From contig CM070904.1 of assembly GCA_036417435.1 (NCBI GenBank), positions 39,032,408 through 39,096,407 of the forward strand: a stretch of DNA of 64,000 bases. Direction: 5' to 3'. Every line of letters begins with the position of its first letter. Within the stretch, counting starts at the first letter, position 1. The DNA is from Inia geoffrensis. Taxonomy: Eukaryota > Chordata > Mammalia > Artiodactyla > Iniidae. The translations under genes were made by a program, and so were the position numbers. Below the pieces are notes generated by a model. The model had not been told where the DNA came from and did no database searches. It saw nothing but the letters and a program-made list of their open reading frames with translations. Positions 32,546 through 43,874 of this stretch are shown here, one piece after another.

Positions 32546-33029
32546 CAGATGGTCTCCACCTTATGGTGGTCTGACTTAGGATTTTTCTATGGGTATGGTA
32601 CAAAAGTGATACACACTCAGTGGAAATTGTACTTTGAATTTTGAATTTTGATCTTTTCCCAGGCTAGCCTGTGTGGTACAGTACTCTCTCGTGATGCTGG
32701 GCAGCAAGCTGCAGCTCCCAGTAAACCATTCAATCACGAGGGTAAGCAACTGATAAACTTAAAACCGTTCTATACCTGTGTAACCATTGTTTTTCACTTT
32801 AAGTACTCAATAAATTACATGAGGTAGTCAGCATTTCATTACAAAATAGGCTTTGTGTTAGATGATTTTGTCTAACTAGGCTAATGTTAAGTGTTCTGAG
32901 CATGTTTCAGGTAGGCTAGGCTAAGCTATAATACATGATAGATTAGGTGTATTATGTTAACGATATTTCTAACCTATTATGAGTTTATTGGGCCATAATA
33001 ACACAATCATAAATCAAGGATGATTTGTA
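32546..33029 (+). mobile_element. Tigger-type DNA transposon relic
   Basis: Starts cagatggtctccacctta beside a TA and ends with an imperfect inverse near 'aggatgatttgta'. The interior 'ttgatcttttcccaggctag', 'ctctcgtgatgctgggcag' and 'gtaggctaggctaagctata' is characteristic of this non-autonomous Tigger/MER8-like family. No transposase frame. Inserted in an L1 3' UTR. Confidence 0.7.
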
Positions 33030-34480
33030 CTTATGGTTTACCACTTTAACCATTTTTAAGTGTAAAATTCAGTGGCGTTACATTGTTGAAGTTTGCATCA
33101 ACCCAAACTGAAACTCCCCTCCCCACCAACCCGAAGACCCTGGTAACCACTGTTCTACTTCTCTTTCCATGAATTCACTAATTTACATCCTTCATATAGG
33201 TGGGATCATACAGTATTTGTCCTTTTGTATCTGGTTTGTTTCACCTAGCATACTTAATATCTTCAAGGTTCATCCATGTGTTAGAATGTGCCAGAATTTC
33301 ATTCCTTTTTAAGTTGGAATAATATTCCATTGGATGTATATGTACCACATTTTGCTTATCCATTCATCTATCAATGGACACTTGGGTTATTTCCACTTTC
33401 TGGCTTTTGTGAATAATGCTGCTGTGAACATGGGTGTGTAAATATCTGTTTGAGTCCCGTTCAGTTCTTTTAGATATGTACCCAGAAGTGGAATATTTGC
33501 ATCATATGCTAATTCTATTTTTAATTTTTTGAAGAATTGCCATACTGTTGGCTGGCTAAAAATACTGTTTTTCTTTATCTAAAAGTATCTTTATTTTACT
33601 TGATTTTTGAAGAGTAGTTTTGCTGAAGAATTCTGGCTGAAAAGTTTCCCCTCCAGTTCTTTAAAGATGCAGTTCCATTGTCTTCTGTTCTCTATAATTT
33701 CTGCTGAGAAATTAGATGGCATTTATATTTTTGTTCTAGCTAGGTGTTTTTTTCCTCAGGCTACATTCAAGATTTTTTTCTGTATCTTTTTAAGCCGTCT
33801 TAACTATGAATGTGCATAGGTTTATTTTGTTTGTATTTTTCCTGTTTAGTTTTATTAATACTGAATAGGTAAATTTTTAGTTTTTCACCAAACTGGGGAA
33901 GTTTTGGCCATTATTTTAAAAATAGATTTCTGGCGTATTTTTTTTTTTTCTGTGATTTAAGTTATATTTGACTTCTTGTTACTGTTCCACAGATCTCTGA
34001 GGCTCTCCTCAGTCTTTTTTCTCTCAGATAATTTCTCAGGATTTATCTTCTGTTGTCTCCAGTTTGCTGTTAAACCCACTTAATGTATCTTACAATTTAA
34101 CTATTGTAGTTTTTAGTCTAGAATTTGTATTTGGTTCCTTTTATAATTTCCAATTATCTGTGATTGCTTATCTCTAAAGTTGTTTGAAAATATTTTCCTT
34201 TAGTCCTCCAATTGCAACATCTACATCTTGAGGTTGGATTTTGTTTACTGTATTCCCTTGCGTATACATCACATTTTCTTGGTTTTTTATTTGTTTTGTG
34301 TTTTTTCTGTGTGTATACTGGATAGTAATTTCTTAATTTTATGCTTGTATTTTGAATGAAATTTAGGGACTAGATTCTGTTGTGTTCTCTGAAGAGTATT
34401 TTTTTGTTCTAGCAAGCAGTTTGCTTAATTGGATTAAAATTCCATTCTCTTTTCAATGGTGACAACAGCTGAAATCTTTT
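33030..34480 (-). mobile_element. L1 LINE, antisense, internally deleted
   Basis: Continues the L1 3' end interrupted by the Tigger ('ccatttttaagtgtaaaatt', 'acactgg'-type ORF2 end 'tatgtacccagaagtggaat'). It then jumps near 33550 to the 5' portion, where 'agttctttaaagatgcagtt' and 'ccacagatctctgaggctct' match the ORF1 region of the large L1 at 51.1-51.6 kb. Confidence 0.65.
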
Positions 34481-34931
34481 AAGTTCCATCTTTGTCACTG
34501 TACCCTGGAGTCTCTACAGCACATGCATGGTTTAGCAGTTAACTAAGATTTGGGGCAGAGTTTATATGCAAATTTTGGGGCTTACCCCCTAGTTGTGCAC
34601 AGATTAGACTGCCATTAGGTCAGAAATTCTCATGGTGTGGTCTGAGGACCTCTTTTGGACCCTGAGAGCCTTTCAAGGTTGACAAGGTCTTGCCTTTTCC
34701 AACTATATTGTGTATGTGATGCCTTTTTTTCTTCATATGCTTCAGGAAGAACAATGGATTGCAAAGAGTGAATGAAAGTGCAGATATGAGAATCCAGTTG
34801 TCTTTTTAAAACCATATAATAAAGAGATTTACAAAATGTAAAACTCTACCACCCTTGTTAAATATTTTTCTGTTCTGGAAAATATTAAAATTTTATTTTA
34901 ATAGGTAATAAGTTCATTGTCATTTTAAATG
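34481..34931. other. Intron 3, unassigned
   Basis: No exon or clear repeat; possibly a hAT-like fragment near 34625 ('aaattctcatggtgtggtct'). Confidence 0.3.
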
Positions 34932-35144
34932 ATTTTTTTTTTTTTTTTTGGCGGTACTCGGGCCTCTCACTGTTGTGGCCTCTCCCGTTGCAGAGCACAG
35001 GCTCTGGACGCACAGGCTCAGCAGCCGTGGCTCACGGGACCAGCCGCTCCGCGGCATGTGTAATCTTCCCGGACCCGGGGCACGAACCTGTGTCCGCTGC
35101 ATCAGCAGGCGAACTCTCAACCACTGCGCCACCAGGGGAGCCCT
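34932..35144 (-). mobile_element. CHR-type SINE, short form
   Basis: 18-T tail, 'gcggtactcgggcctctcac' and head 'ccaccaggggagccc'. TSD not clear. Confidence 0.92.
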
Positions 35145-35438
35145 AAGTGAATTTAAAAATTAAATTTTTTTTTCCTTTTTAATTTCTTACATGGAGTACT
35201 CAGTACTTTTAAGAAAGTAAAGGAATCCTGAGGCAGACAAATTTGAGACTGCTGTCTTAGACGAGAAGTTACAAAATGCAGATCTCATTGGATGCAGTTT
35301 CATTTTTTCATGGATAAACTCTCAAGTTTCTGTCTTCATTTGGTCACTCTCCAGAGCCTTGAAAAAATGTGTTTTTTTTTAAACCAGATTTTATAATTTT
35401 TATCTAAAGGAGGGTTAATCTGTCCAACCAGGCAAGGA

Positions 35439-35870
35439 GGGACTTCCCCGGTGGCGCAGTGGTTGAGAACCCACCTGCCAGTGCAGGGGACATGGGTTTG
35501 ATCCCTGCTCCGGGAAGATCCCACATGCCATGGAGCAACCAAGCCCGTGCACCACAACTACTGAGCCTGCGTTCTAGAGCCCATGCGCCGCAACTACTGA
35601 GCCCATGTGCTGCAACTACGGAGCCCATGCACCGCAACTACTGAATCCCATGTGCTCTAGGGCCCACTTGCCGCAACAGTTGAGCCCGTATGCTGCAACT
35701 ACTGAAACCTGTGTACCTAGAGCCTGTGCTCTGCAACGGGAGAAGCCACTGTAACAAGAAGCCCATGCACCGCCATGAAGAGTAGCCCCCGCTTGCTGCA
35801 ACTAGAGAACGCCCACGTGCAGCAATGAAGACCCATCACAACCAAAGTTTAAAAAAAAAAGAAAAAAAAG
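35439..35870 (+). mobile_element. CHR-type SINE, long form, expanded internally
   Basis: About 430 bp, roughly 100 bp longer than other long copies. The extra length is a tandem array in the middle of units like 'gccgcaactactgagccca', at least five diverged copies between 35545 and 35720. Confidence 0.9.
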
Positions 35871-35884
35871 AGAGAGGAGGAAGT

Positions 35885-36070
35885 GGCAGTTATTGAGTAT
35901 TAGCTATGGTACTGTGCAACATAATTGTGACTGCCTGTTAATCCTTAGACAAATTTTGGTGATGAACTATCACCGTATTTTATGGACAAGAAATGAGGCG
36001 TGGGTGCTTGTAGTAATTTTCCCGAAGTCATTTTGTCAGTAGTTGGTTTAAGCAGGATAGTAGGTCACGC
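35885..36070 (-). repeat. MIR fragment
   Basis: 'cagttattgagtattagcta', 'ttatggacaagaaatgaggc' and 'aattttcccgaagtcatttt' follow reversed MIR. Diverged. Confidence 0.5.
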
Positions 36071-36399
36071 TTGCCTTCAAAGACCCACATTTCTATTTTA
36101 CTCTGCTCTTTTTGGCTTCAGAGATTTAAGAAAATGTAAAATTACATAAGGAAGTATTAGAATAGGTTTCTAAGGCAGATATTGGAATTTTAGTTTCTTG
36201 GGCTTAATAAAATAGATAAAAATCTTGGTAGTATGAATATGATCCTGCTTGAAGACAAGGAAATTAAAGAAATGACCTTTTATATTCTTTTTAGTCTTGT
36301 AATTTCGTGATTCTATATATCTAGCAAAAATTTGAAGTACTTTTCATGAGATGTTAAGTTTAGGTATGGCATGATCTGAGAATAGAACTGTTTATGCTC

Positions 36400-36591
36400 T
36401 TTTTTAAAAAATATTTTACTTATTTTGGCTGCGCTGGGATCTTCATTGCGGCATGTGGGCTGCTTAATTGCAGCATGAGAACTGTTAGTTGCGGCATGCG
36501 TGCGGGATCTAGTTCCCTGACCAGGGATCCAACCTGGGCCCTCTGCATTGGGAGTGAGGTATCTTACCCACTGGAGCACCAGGGAAGTCCC
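36400..36591 (-). mobile_element. CHR-related small SINE
   Basis: Reversed body 'ttggctgcgctgggatcttc' to 'caccagggaagtccc', with repeated 'gcatg' blocks. Confidence 0.9.
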
Positions 36592-36594
36592 AGT

Positions 36595-37330
36595 CAGTGA
36601 CTGACTCTTATCTCACTGAAAGATAAGAAGAAAGATGGAAGAAAGATTATTATGGAAGAGAAATTCTTTCTTATGGAAGAAAGATTATTAACTTTAGAAT
36701 ATTAATAAAAGAATGACTTTAATAGTATTGAAATGTGTTGAGATTTTTTCATACCCACCCAGTACACTGGAATGATATTTATTTCAGTACTTAAATTTCA
36801 TAAGGCTAATGTAAAATAACTTTTAATTATAGTTTTGCTCTTGTTGAGAAACTTCCCAAACTGCAGTGTAACAATAGGTCAGACTTGTGACTGATACCAC
36901 CATTATAAACAATTTATATTTCTTTATTTGCCTTCTCTCCAAACACCGAAGTGTCACATGGATCATTAGAATGGGGGGAGTGGAGATTTTTTAAATGCTA
37001 AAGTTTTGGGAGACTAGACAGTTGAGGATCAGTCAGTGATGAGAATATGGTGTTTCTGAAATGAAGTAAATCAAAATGAAAGCAACATTGAGTTGCCTAT
37101 AATATTTTTTGGAATAGGATTATTTAAATTAATGTTTATACTCTTTTCCCTTTAAATAGTAATCATAATGTCCGTAGCTTTTCTGTATATTATACAGAAG
37201 GAAAAATATTTTATATTTCCTCTTCTTTCAAATTGGAAGTTTTTGGAGTTCTTTGCTGTTATTGTGTTAAAAATTTTATTGTAATAAAAAATGGCAGGAG
37301 ATATATTTAACAGCATAGCATAGCGATGAA
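36595..37330. other. Intron 3, unassigned
   Basis: Contains a short local duplication of 'ttatggaagaaagattatta' around 36640-36690. No exon or named repeat otherwise. Confidence 0.4.
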
Positions 37331-37343
37331 GAGTATGGGCCCT

Positions 37344-37490
37344 AGGGAATTCCCTGGCAGTACAATGGTTAGGACTCCATGCTTCCACTGCAGGGGGCAC
37401 GGGTTCGATCCCTTGTCAAGGAACTAGGATCCTGCCTGCAGAGCAGTGCAGCCAAAAATACATAAATAAATGAAGTGGTCCAAAAAAAAA
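37344..37490 (+). mobile_element. CHR-related small SINE with perfect TSD
   Basis: The 13-bp TSD gagtatgggccct is identical on both sides (37331-37343 and 37491-37503). Tail of AAAT and then A. Confidence 0.95.
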
Positions 37491-37531
37491 GAGTATGGGC
37501 CCTACAATCATATGGCTTGTATTAGAATTCT

Positions 37532-37533
<2 letters not shown>

Positions 37534-37566
<33 letters not shown>

Positions 37567-37758
37567 TGGTACGTGGGCCTCTCACCGCTACGGCCTCTCC
37601 CGCTGCGGAGCACAGGCTCTGGACGGGCAGGCTCAGCGGCCATGGCTCACGGGCCCAGCCGCTCCGTGGCATGTGGGATCTTCCTGGACCAGGGCACGAA
37701 CCCGTGTCCCCTGCATTGGCAGGCGGACTCTCAACCACTGCGCCACAAGGGAAGCCCC
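37534..37758 (-). mobile_element. CHR-type SINE, short form
   Basis: A tail of about 30 T, one of the longest here, and a nearly consensus body, so recent. Confidence 0.95.
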
Positions 37759-38225
37759 TTCTTACTTATTTTTATTGAGGTATACTTGATGTACGATATT
37801 ATATAAATTACAGGTGTACAACAGTGATTCACAGTTTTTAAGGGATATGCTCCATTTATAGTTATTATAAAATATTGGTTATACTCTCTGTGCCGTACAA
37901 TGTATCCTTGTAACTTATTTACTTTATACATAATAGTTTGTACCTCTTGATTTCCTCCCCTTTCCCTCTCTCCATTGGTAGCCACTAGTTTGTTCTTTAT
38001 ATCTCTGATTTTATTTCTGTTTTGTTAAATCCGTTTGTTTGTTTTATTCTTTAGACTCCACATATAAGTGATTACAGTATTTGCCTTTCTCTGACTTACT
38101 TCCCTAAGCAAAAGACCCTCGAGGTCTATCCATGTTGTTGCAAATTGCAAAATTTCATTCTTGTTTTATGGCTGAGTAATATTCTATTGTGTGTGTGTGT
38201 GTGTGTATATGTATCTGTATCTATA
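37759..38225 (-). mobile_element. L1 3' UTR fragment, antisense
   Basis: 'tattgaggtatacttgatgt', 'acaggtgtacaacagtgatt' and 'tgtgccgtacaatgtatcc', ending in a GT repeat at about 38190-38210. Confidence 0.75.
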
Positions 38226-38615
38226 TCACATCTTTTTTTCCTTTCTGCTATTTAAAAAATTTTTATGCCATTTTTAAAGATTATTTTCCATTAACAATTA
38301 TTACAAAATATTGGCTATGTTCTCTGTGTTGTACAATACATCCTTGAGCCTGTCTTACAGACATAGCTGTTACCTCCCACTCCACCCCTATAGTGCCACC
38401 CCTCGCACCCCGTGACCACTAGTTTGTTCTCTAGGTCTGTGAGTCTGCTTCATTTTTGTTATATTCACTAGTTGGCTGTATTTTTTAGATTCCACATGTA
38501 AATGATATCATACAGTATTTGCTTTTCCCTGACTTGTTTCACTTAGCGTAATGCCCTCCAAGTCCATCCATATTGCTGCAAATTTTGTTCTTTTTTATGG
38601 CTGAGTAATAGTCCA

Positions 38616-38616
38616 C

Positions 38617-38647
<31 letters not shown>

Positions 38648-38661
38648 TAGATAGATAGATA
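38616..38661. repeat. (GATA)n microsatellite
   Basis: About ten GATA units with one TATAG interruption, inside the L1. Confidence 0.9.
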
Positions 38662-38958
38662 CCATATCTTTATCCATTCATCAGCTGATGGACACTTAGG
38701 TTGCTTCTGTATCTTGGCAATTGTAAATAATGCTGCTGTGAACATTGGGGTCCATGTATCTTTTCAAATTAGGGTTTTTGTTTTTTTCAGATATATACCC
38801 AGGAATGGAATTGCTGGGTCATATGGTAGTTCTGGTTTTAGTTTTTTGAGGAAAGCTCTGTACTGTTTTCCACAGTGGCTGCACCAACTTAGATTCCCAA
38901 TAAGAGTGTATGAAGGATTCCTTTTCTTCACATGCTCACCAACATTTGTTATTTGTGG

Positions 38959-38964
<6 letters not shown>

Positions 38965-38991
<27 letters not shown>

Positions 38992-39181
38992 GGTACTCGG
39001 GCCTCTCACTGTTGTGGCCTCTCCCGCTGTGGAGCACAGGCTCCGGATGCTCAGGCTCAGCGGCCATGGGTCAGGGGCCCAGCTGCTCCGCGGCATGTGG
39101 GATCTTCCTGGACCGGGGCACGAACCTGCGTCCCCTGCATCGGCAGGCAGATTCTCAACCACTGCGCCACCAGGGAAGCCC
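38965..39181 (-). mobile_element. CHR-type SINE, short form, inside L1
   Basis: TSD tatttgtggtctttt at about 38950 and 39182. Tail of about 29 T. Confidence 0.95.
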
Positions 39182-39896
39182 TATTTGTGGTCTTTTAGAT
39201 GATAGCCATTCTGAAAGGTGTAAGGTGATATCTCATTGTGGTTTTAATTTGCATGTCTCTGATGATTAACAATGTTTTCATGTGCCTGTTGGCCATCTGT
39301 ATATCTTCTTCGGAAAAATGTCTATTCAGGTCTTCTGCCAATTTTTGGATTCATATTGAGTTTTTTTGATATTGAGTTGTGTGAGCCATTTGTATATTTT
39401 GGAAATTAACTTATCAGTCATACCATTTGAAAATATTTTCTCCCGTTCAGTAGGTAGTCTCTTTGTTTTGTTGGTGGTTTCCTTTGCTGTGCGAAAGCTT
39501 TTAAGTCTAATTGGATACCATTTGTTTATTTTGGCTTTTATTTCCTTTCCTTTAGGAGAAAGATTCAAAAAAATAAAAATTGCTACAGCTTATGCCAGAG
39601 TGGTCTGCCTATGTTTTCTTCTAGGAGTTTTATGATTTCTGGTCTTACGTTTAGGTCTTTAATCCATTTTAAGTTTATTTTTGTATATGGTGTTAGAGAA
39701 TGTCCTAATTTCATTCTTTTACACGTAGCTGTCCAGCTTTCCCAGAACCACTTATCGAAGGCTGTCTTTTCTTCAATGTATATTCTTGCCTCCTTTGTCA
39801 TAGATTAATTGACTCTAAGTGTGTGGGTTTATTTCTGGGCTCTCCATTCTGTTACACTGATCTACGTGTGTTTTTGTGCCAGTATCATACTGTTTT

Positions 39897-40015
39897 TTGT
39901 TTGTTTGGCCATGCTGCACGACTTGCGGGATCTTAGTTCTCCGACCAGGGATCGAACCCGGGCACTTGTTAGTGAAAGCGTGGAGCCCCGACCACTGGAC
40001 CTCCAGGGAATTCCC
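39897..40015 (-). mobile_element. CHR-related small SINE, inside L1
   Basis: Reversed, 'gtttggccatgctgcacgac' to 'ctccagggaattcccc', with near-TSD cat[a/g]ctgttttt / catgctgtttt. Confidence 0.88.
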
Positions 40016-40163
40016 CATGCTGTTTTGATTACTGTAGCTTTGTAGTATAGTCTGAAGTCAGGGAAGATGATTCCTCCAACTCTGTTCTTCTTTCTTAGGA
40101 TTGTTTTTGCTATTTGCAGTCTTTTGAGCTTCCCAAGAAACTTTAAAATTATTGGCTCTAGTT

Positions 40164-40298
40164 TGGAATTCCCTGGTGATCCAGTGGTTAGGACTCTGCT
40201 TTCACTACGGGGGGGCAAGGGTTCAGTCCCTGGTTGGGGAACTAAGATCCTGCATGCTGTGTGGCACAGCCAAAAAAAAAAAAAAAAAAAAAAAAAAA
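40164..40298 (+). mobile_element. CHR-related small SINE, inside L1
   Basis: Sense copy with about 28 A, 'ggaattccctggtgatccag' to 'gtgtggcacagcc'. Flank ctctagtt / ttctagtt. Confidence 0.9.
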
Positions 40299-40690
40299 TT
40301 CTAGTTCTGTGAAAAATGCCTTTGGTATTTTGATAGAGATTGCACTGAATCTGTAGATTGTCTTGAGTAGTATGGTCATTTTAACAATGTTAATTCTTCC
40401 AATCCATGAACGCGATATATCTCTCCATCTGTTTGTGTCATCTTTAATTTCTTTCATCAGGGTCTTCCAGTTTTCTGAGTGTGGGTCTTTTACTTCCTTA
40501 GATACATTTATTCTTAAGTATTTTGTTCTTTTTGATGTGATGGTAAATGGGATTGTTTCCTTAATTTGTTTTACTGATAGTTCGTTGTTTGTGTATAGAA
40601 ACGCAACAGATTTCTGTATACTGATTTTGTATCCTGCAACTTTACTGCATTCATTAATGAGTTCTAGTAGTTTTCTGGTGATAGATTTCT

Positions 40691-40935
40691 AAATTAAAAT
40701 TTTTTTTATTGAGTATAGTTGATGTACAATGTTGTGGCAATCTCTGCTGTACAGCAGAGTGACTCACTTATACACATACAGACATTCCTTTTTTCATATT
40801 CTTTTCCATTATGGTTTATCACAGGATATCGAATATAGTTCCCTGTGCTATACAGTAGGACCTTGTTGTTTATCCTTCCTATGTATAATAGTTTACATCT
40901 GCTAATCCCACACTCCCAGTCCTTCCCTCTCAGGA
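40691..40935 (-). mobile_element. L1 3' UTR fragment, antisense
   Basis: 'ttattgagtatagttgatgt', 'tctgctgtacagcagagtga' and 'ctgtgctatacagtaggacc' mark a third L1 3' end abutting the previous element. The same sequence in sense is at 63.4 kb. Confidence 0.75.
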
Positions 40936-41302
40936 ATTCTAGTTTTAGTGCTTACTTCCTTTGTGGCATTGGGCCATCTCAGTTAGTTTTTGCTGCTGCT
41001 GAGGTTGCCTCTCTTAAAAGTATTCACCAGAAGCTTTAAAATGATATTTGCTTAAGTAGAATAGAATATAAACTAATAGAATTACTTAACACTTATTTGC
41101 TATAAAAAGTATCATTTGCTTCCTTAGAGCTCCTAGAAGTTAAAAACTTAGCACCTAGCTGGGAAAAAATAAAACTACGTAATGTATTTTGGCTGAAAAG
41201 GTTCAGGTTTCATCAGAAATAGATGAGACATCTCTTCAGACATTTTTAGTTCTATTATTTCATAGTTTTTAATCTTCTTTGTATATTTTAAAAGATTTTT
41301 TG

Positions 41303-41545
41303 GGGGCTTCCCAGGTGGCACAGTGGTTACGGATCCGCTTCTCGTTGTGGTGGCTTAACACAGGCTCTGTGCGTGTGGACTTCAGTGGTTGTGGCACGTG
41401 GGCTCAGTAGTTGTGGCTTGAGGGCTCTAGAGTGCAGGTTCAGTAGTTGCTCCATGGCATGTAGGATCTTCCTGGATCAGGGCTCGAACCCACATCCCCT
41501 GCATTGGCAGGCGGATTCTTAATCACTGTGCCACCAGGGAAGTCC
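41303..41545 (-). mobile_element. CHR-type SINE with an inverted duplicate of its head
   Basis: The right part is a reversed long-form SINE ending ccaccagggaagtccc. Its left end stops early (ttctcgttgtggtggc) and is joined to a sense-oriented SINE head (ggggcttcccaggtggcaca) at 41303-41337. The whole is flanked by gtatattttaaaa / gtattttaaa. Confidence 0.8.
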
Positions 41546-42010
41546 CTGATGTATTTTAAAGTAAGTTAGTATTTAGTTGAATTTGTCTGCATTTAATTTT
41601 GTAGGTAGCCCTTTTCTTTATATTTTTATTTTTTTCCTCATTTGACTTAGTAATTTTTCTCCTTTTTTCTTTGATTTTGATTTAGTAATTTGATTTTTTC
41701 CTCCTAATGAATTTTATATATACTGCAATTGGCAAGTCTAATGGGTGAGTCATTTTCTAAAAATTTGGTTGTAAATATGAGAATTTTGACTGTAGTTTTC
41801 TATAGTGAGGAGGAAATGTTTAAATTATGTTTCAGGTTAGTGCCCAAAATATTAAAATTCTCTCCCTATTACTGGAGCCATGTAGTAAGTCTCTTCAGCT
41901 ACTTCCTTTTGTTCATTTATTGTTTTATTCACTTTTCATTCATTCATTCATTTATAGAGTTCCTACTGTGGATCAGGAATTGTTACTCTGCTTCCTGTTG
42001 ATTAAAACAA
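41546..42010. other. Intron 3, unassigned
   Basis: The right end (ttcattcattcattcatttat at about 41938) resembles the end of an antisense L2; the rest is not recognised. Confidence 0.35.
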
Positions 42011-42015
42011 CCTCT

Positions 42016-42210
42016 CGGCTTCCCTGGTGGCGCAGTGGTTGAGGGTCCGCCTGCTGATGCAGGGGACACTGGTTCATGCCCAGGTCTGGGAAGATCCCAC
42101 GTGCCGCGGAGCGGCTAGGCCTGTAAGCCATGGCCGCTGAGCCTGCGCGTCCGGAGCCTGTGCTCCGCAACGGGAGAGGCCACGATAGTGAGAGTCCCTC
42201 GTACCGCAAA
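42016..42210 (+). mobile_element. CHR-type SINE, short form
   Basis: TSD aaaacaacc, extended imperfectly, at 42004 and 42210. Short A tail. Confidence 0.92.
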
Positions 42211-42305
42211 AAAACAACCACCTGTCTTCCCTCCCTCACCTCCAGACTGTTAAATACTTTAACTCTTTACTCCATAGTCATTTTATCTATTCCTCAGCTA
42301 TCAGT

Positions 42306-42654
42306 ATAGTCAACCCTCCATATCTGTGGGTTCCACATCTGCAGATTGAACTGAGGATCAAAAATACTGTAAAAAAAAAATTCCAGAAAGTTCCAAAAAA
42401 CAAAACTTGAATTTGTGGCACTGGCAACTATTTACATAGTATTTACAACTATTTATATAGCATCCACATTGTATTAGTTATTATAAGTAATCTAGAGATG
42501 ATTTAAAGTACACAAGAGGATGTGCATAGTTTCTGTGCAAATATTACACTATTTTATGTAAGGGACCTGAGTATCTGGTGATTTTGGTATCCTAGGGGGC
42601 TGTGGGAGAGACGTCCTTAGACCAGTTCTGTGCGGACACCAATGGAGGACTGTA
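42306..42654 (+). mobile_element. Tigger/MER2-type non-autonomous DNA transposon
   Basis: Inverted ends agtcaaccctccat and atggaggact flanked by TA. The interior 'aagtaatctagagatgattt' and 'aagtacacaagaggatgtgc' is typical of MER2. No transposase frame. Confidence 0.75.
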
Positions 42655-42763
42655 TTCTTTCTGTTCCTCCCTCCATAAAGTGTACAACTAATGACTTGTA
42701 GGTGTTCAAGCAGTTAATCCCAAATTAGATCTCTGAACTCAGTTGCTTAAGCAAGTTATGGTT

Positions 42764-42900
42764 GGGACTTCCCTGGCAGTCCAGTGGTTAGGATTCCACG
42801 CTTGCAATGCAGGGAGCATGGGTTCGATCCCTGGTCAGGGAACGAGGATCCCAGATGCCATGTGGTGCAGCCAAAAATAAATAAATAAATAAAAATAAAA
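42764..42900 (+). mobile_element. CHR-related small SINE
   Basis: 'gggacttccctggcagtcca' to 'gccatgtggtgcagcc', then an AAAT-repeat tail. Confidence 0.92.
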
Positions 42901-43000
42901 AATTTAGGAAAAAAAGGAAATTATGGTGGAAGTTAGGTTTTATCATGTTAGTAGAATTAGAGTTAAGCCACTTTAAAGGATGAACTTCTTTGTGGACAGA

Positions 43001-43071
43001 GGGAGTCTTAACCCAGAGTCTTAGGTCTCTTTAATGGGAGTTCTTAACCCAGAGTCTTAGGTCTCTTTAAA
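43001..43071. repeat. Local tandem duplication, about 36 bp
   Basis: gggag-t-tcttaacccagagtc, then ttaggtctctttaa, occurs twice in tandem, with one base difference in the first unit. Confidence 0.85.
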
Positions 43072-43110
43072 TTGTGTACATGCTTAATTGTTTTATACAT
43101 GCTTAATTTT

Positions 43111-43316
43111 TTTTTTTTTTTTTTGCGGTATGCGGGCCTCTCACTGTTGTGGCCTCTCCCGTTGTGGAGCACAGGCTCCGGACGCGCAGGCTCAGCGGCC
43201 ATGGCTCATGGGCCTAGCCGCTCTGCGGCATGTGGGATCCTCCCGGACCAGGGCACGAACCCGCGTCACCTGCATTGGTAGGCGGACACTCAACCACTGC
43301 GCCACCGGGGAAGCCC
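43111..43316 (-). mobile_element. CHR-type SINE, short form
   Basis: TSD tacatgcttaattttt on both sides (about 43096 and 43317), exact. Young copy. Confidence 0.96.
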
Positions 43317-43525
43317 TACATGCTTAATTTTTAATGTGAATATGCATGATTTTCCTGGCAGATGGTCCAGAGCTTTCATCGGATACTTGAACCTGTGACT
43401 CAAAAAAGATTAAATAGAAGCTACTATTTTAAATTTTGTTTCGAATGCATTTACTATTTAAAAAAATAATGTATTTTGTTTTGGCTGAGTACATATCCAA
43501 AGACTTACTTGATCATGAAGTTTTT

Positions 43526-43871
43526 GTTTTTTTTTTTAAAATTAAATTTTGGATGCGTTGGTTCTTTGTTGCTGCACACAGACTGTCTCTAGTTGCAGTG
43601 AGCGGGGGCTACTCCTTGTTGCAGTGCGTGGACTTCTCGTTGCAGTGGCTTCTCTTGTTGAGGAGCACAGGCTCTAGGCACGTGGGCCTCAGTAGTTGTG
43701 CCACGTGGGCTCAGTAGTTGTGGCTCGTGGGCTCTAGAGCGCAGGCTCAGTAGTTGTGATGCACGGGCTTGGTTGCTCTGCAGCATGTGGGATCTTCCCG
43801 GACCAGGGCTCGAACCCATGTCCCCTGCATTGGCAGGCAGATTCTTAACCACTGTGCCACCAGGGAAGTCC
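43526..43871 (-). mobile_element. CHR-type SINE, long form
   Basis: TSD gatcatgaagtt at about 43511 and 43872. Complete reversed body with three cagtagttgtg blocks. Confidence 0.95.
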
Positions 43872-43874
43872 GAT

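Larger units (their letters stand above)
38226..40690 (-). mobile_element. L1 LINE 3' half, antisense, with three nested SINEs
   Basis: A second, separate L1 3' UTR (38226-38540) leads into decayed ORF2 reaching 40690. Antisense frames carry typical ORF2 C-terminal phrases such as [19 protein letters not shown] (near 39740) and [18 protein letters not shown] (near 40400). Stops and frameshifts are frequent. SINEs are inserted at 38965, 39897 and 40164. Confidence 0.85.

Noticed and set aside
35439..35870. Tandem 'caactactga' units as a CRISPR-like array or coding repeat
   Set aside because: The units are contiguous without spacers and lie inside a SINE body in a mammalian genome.
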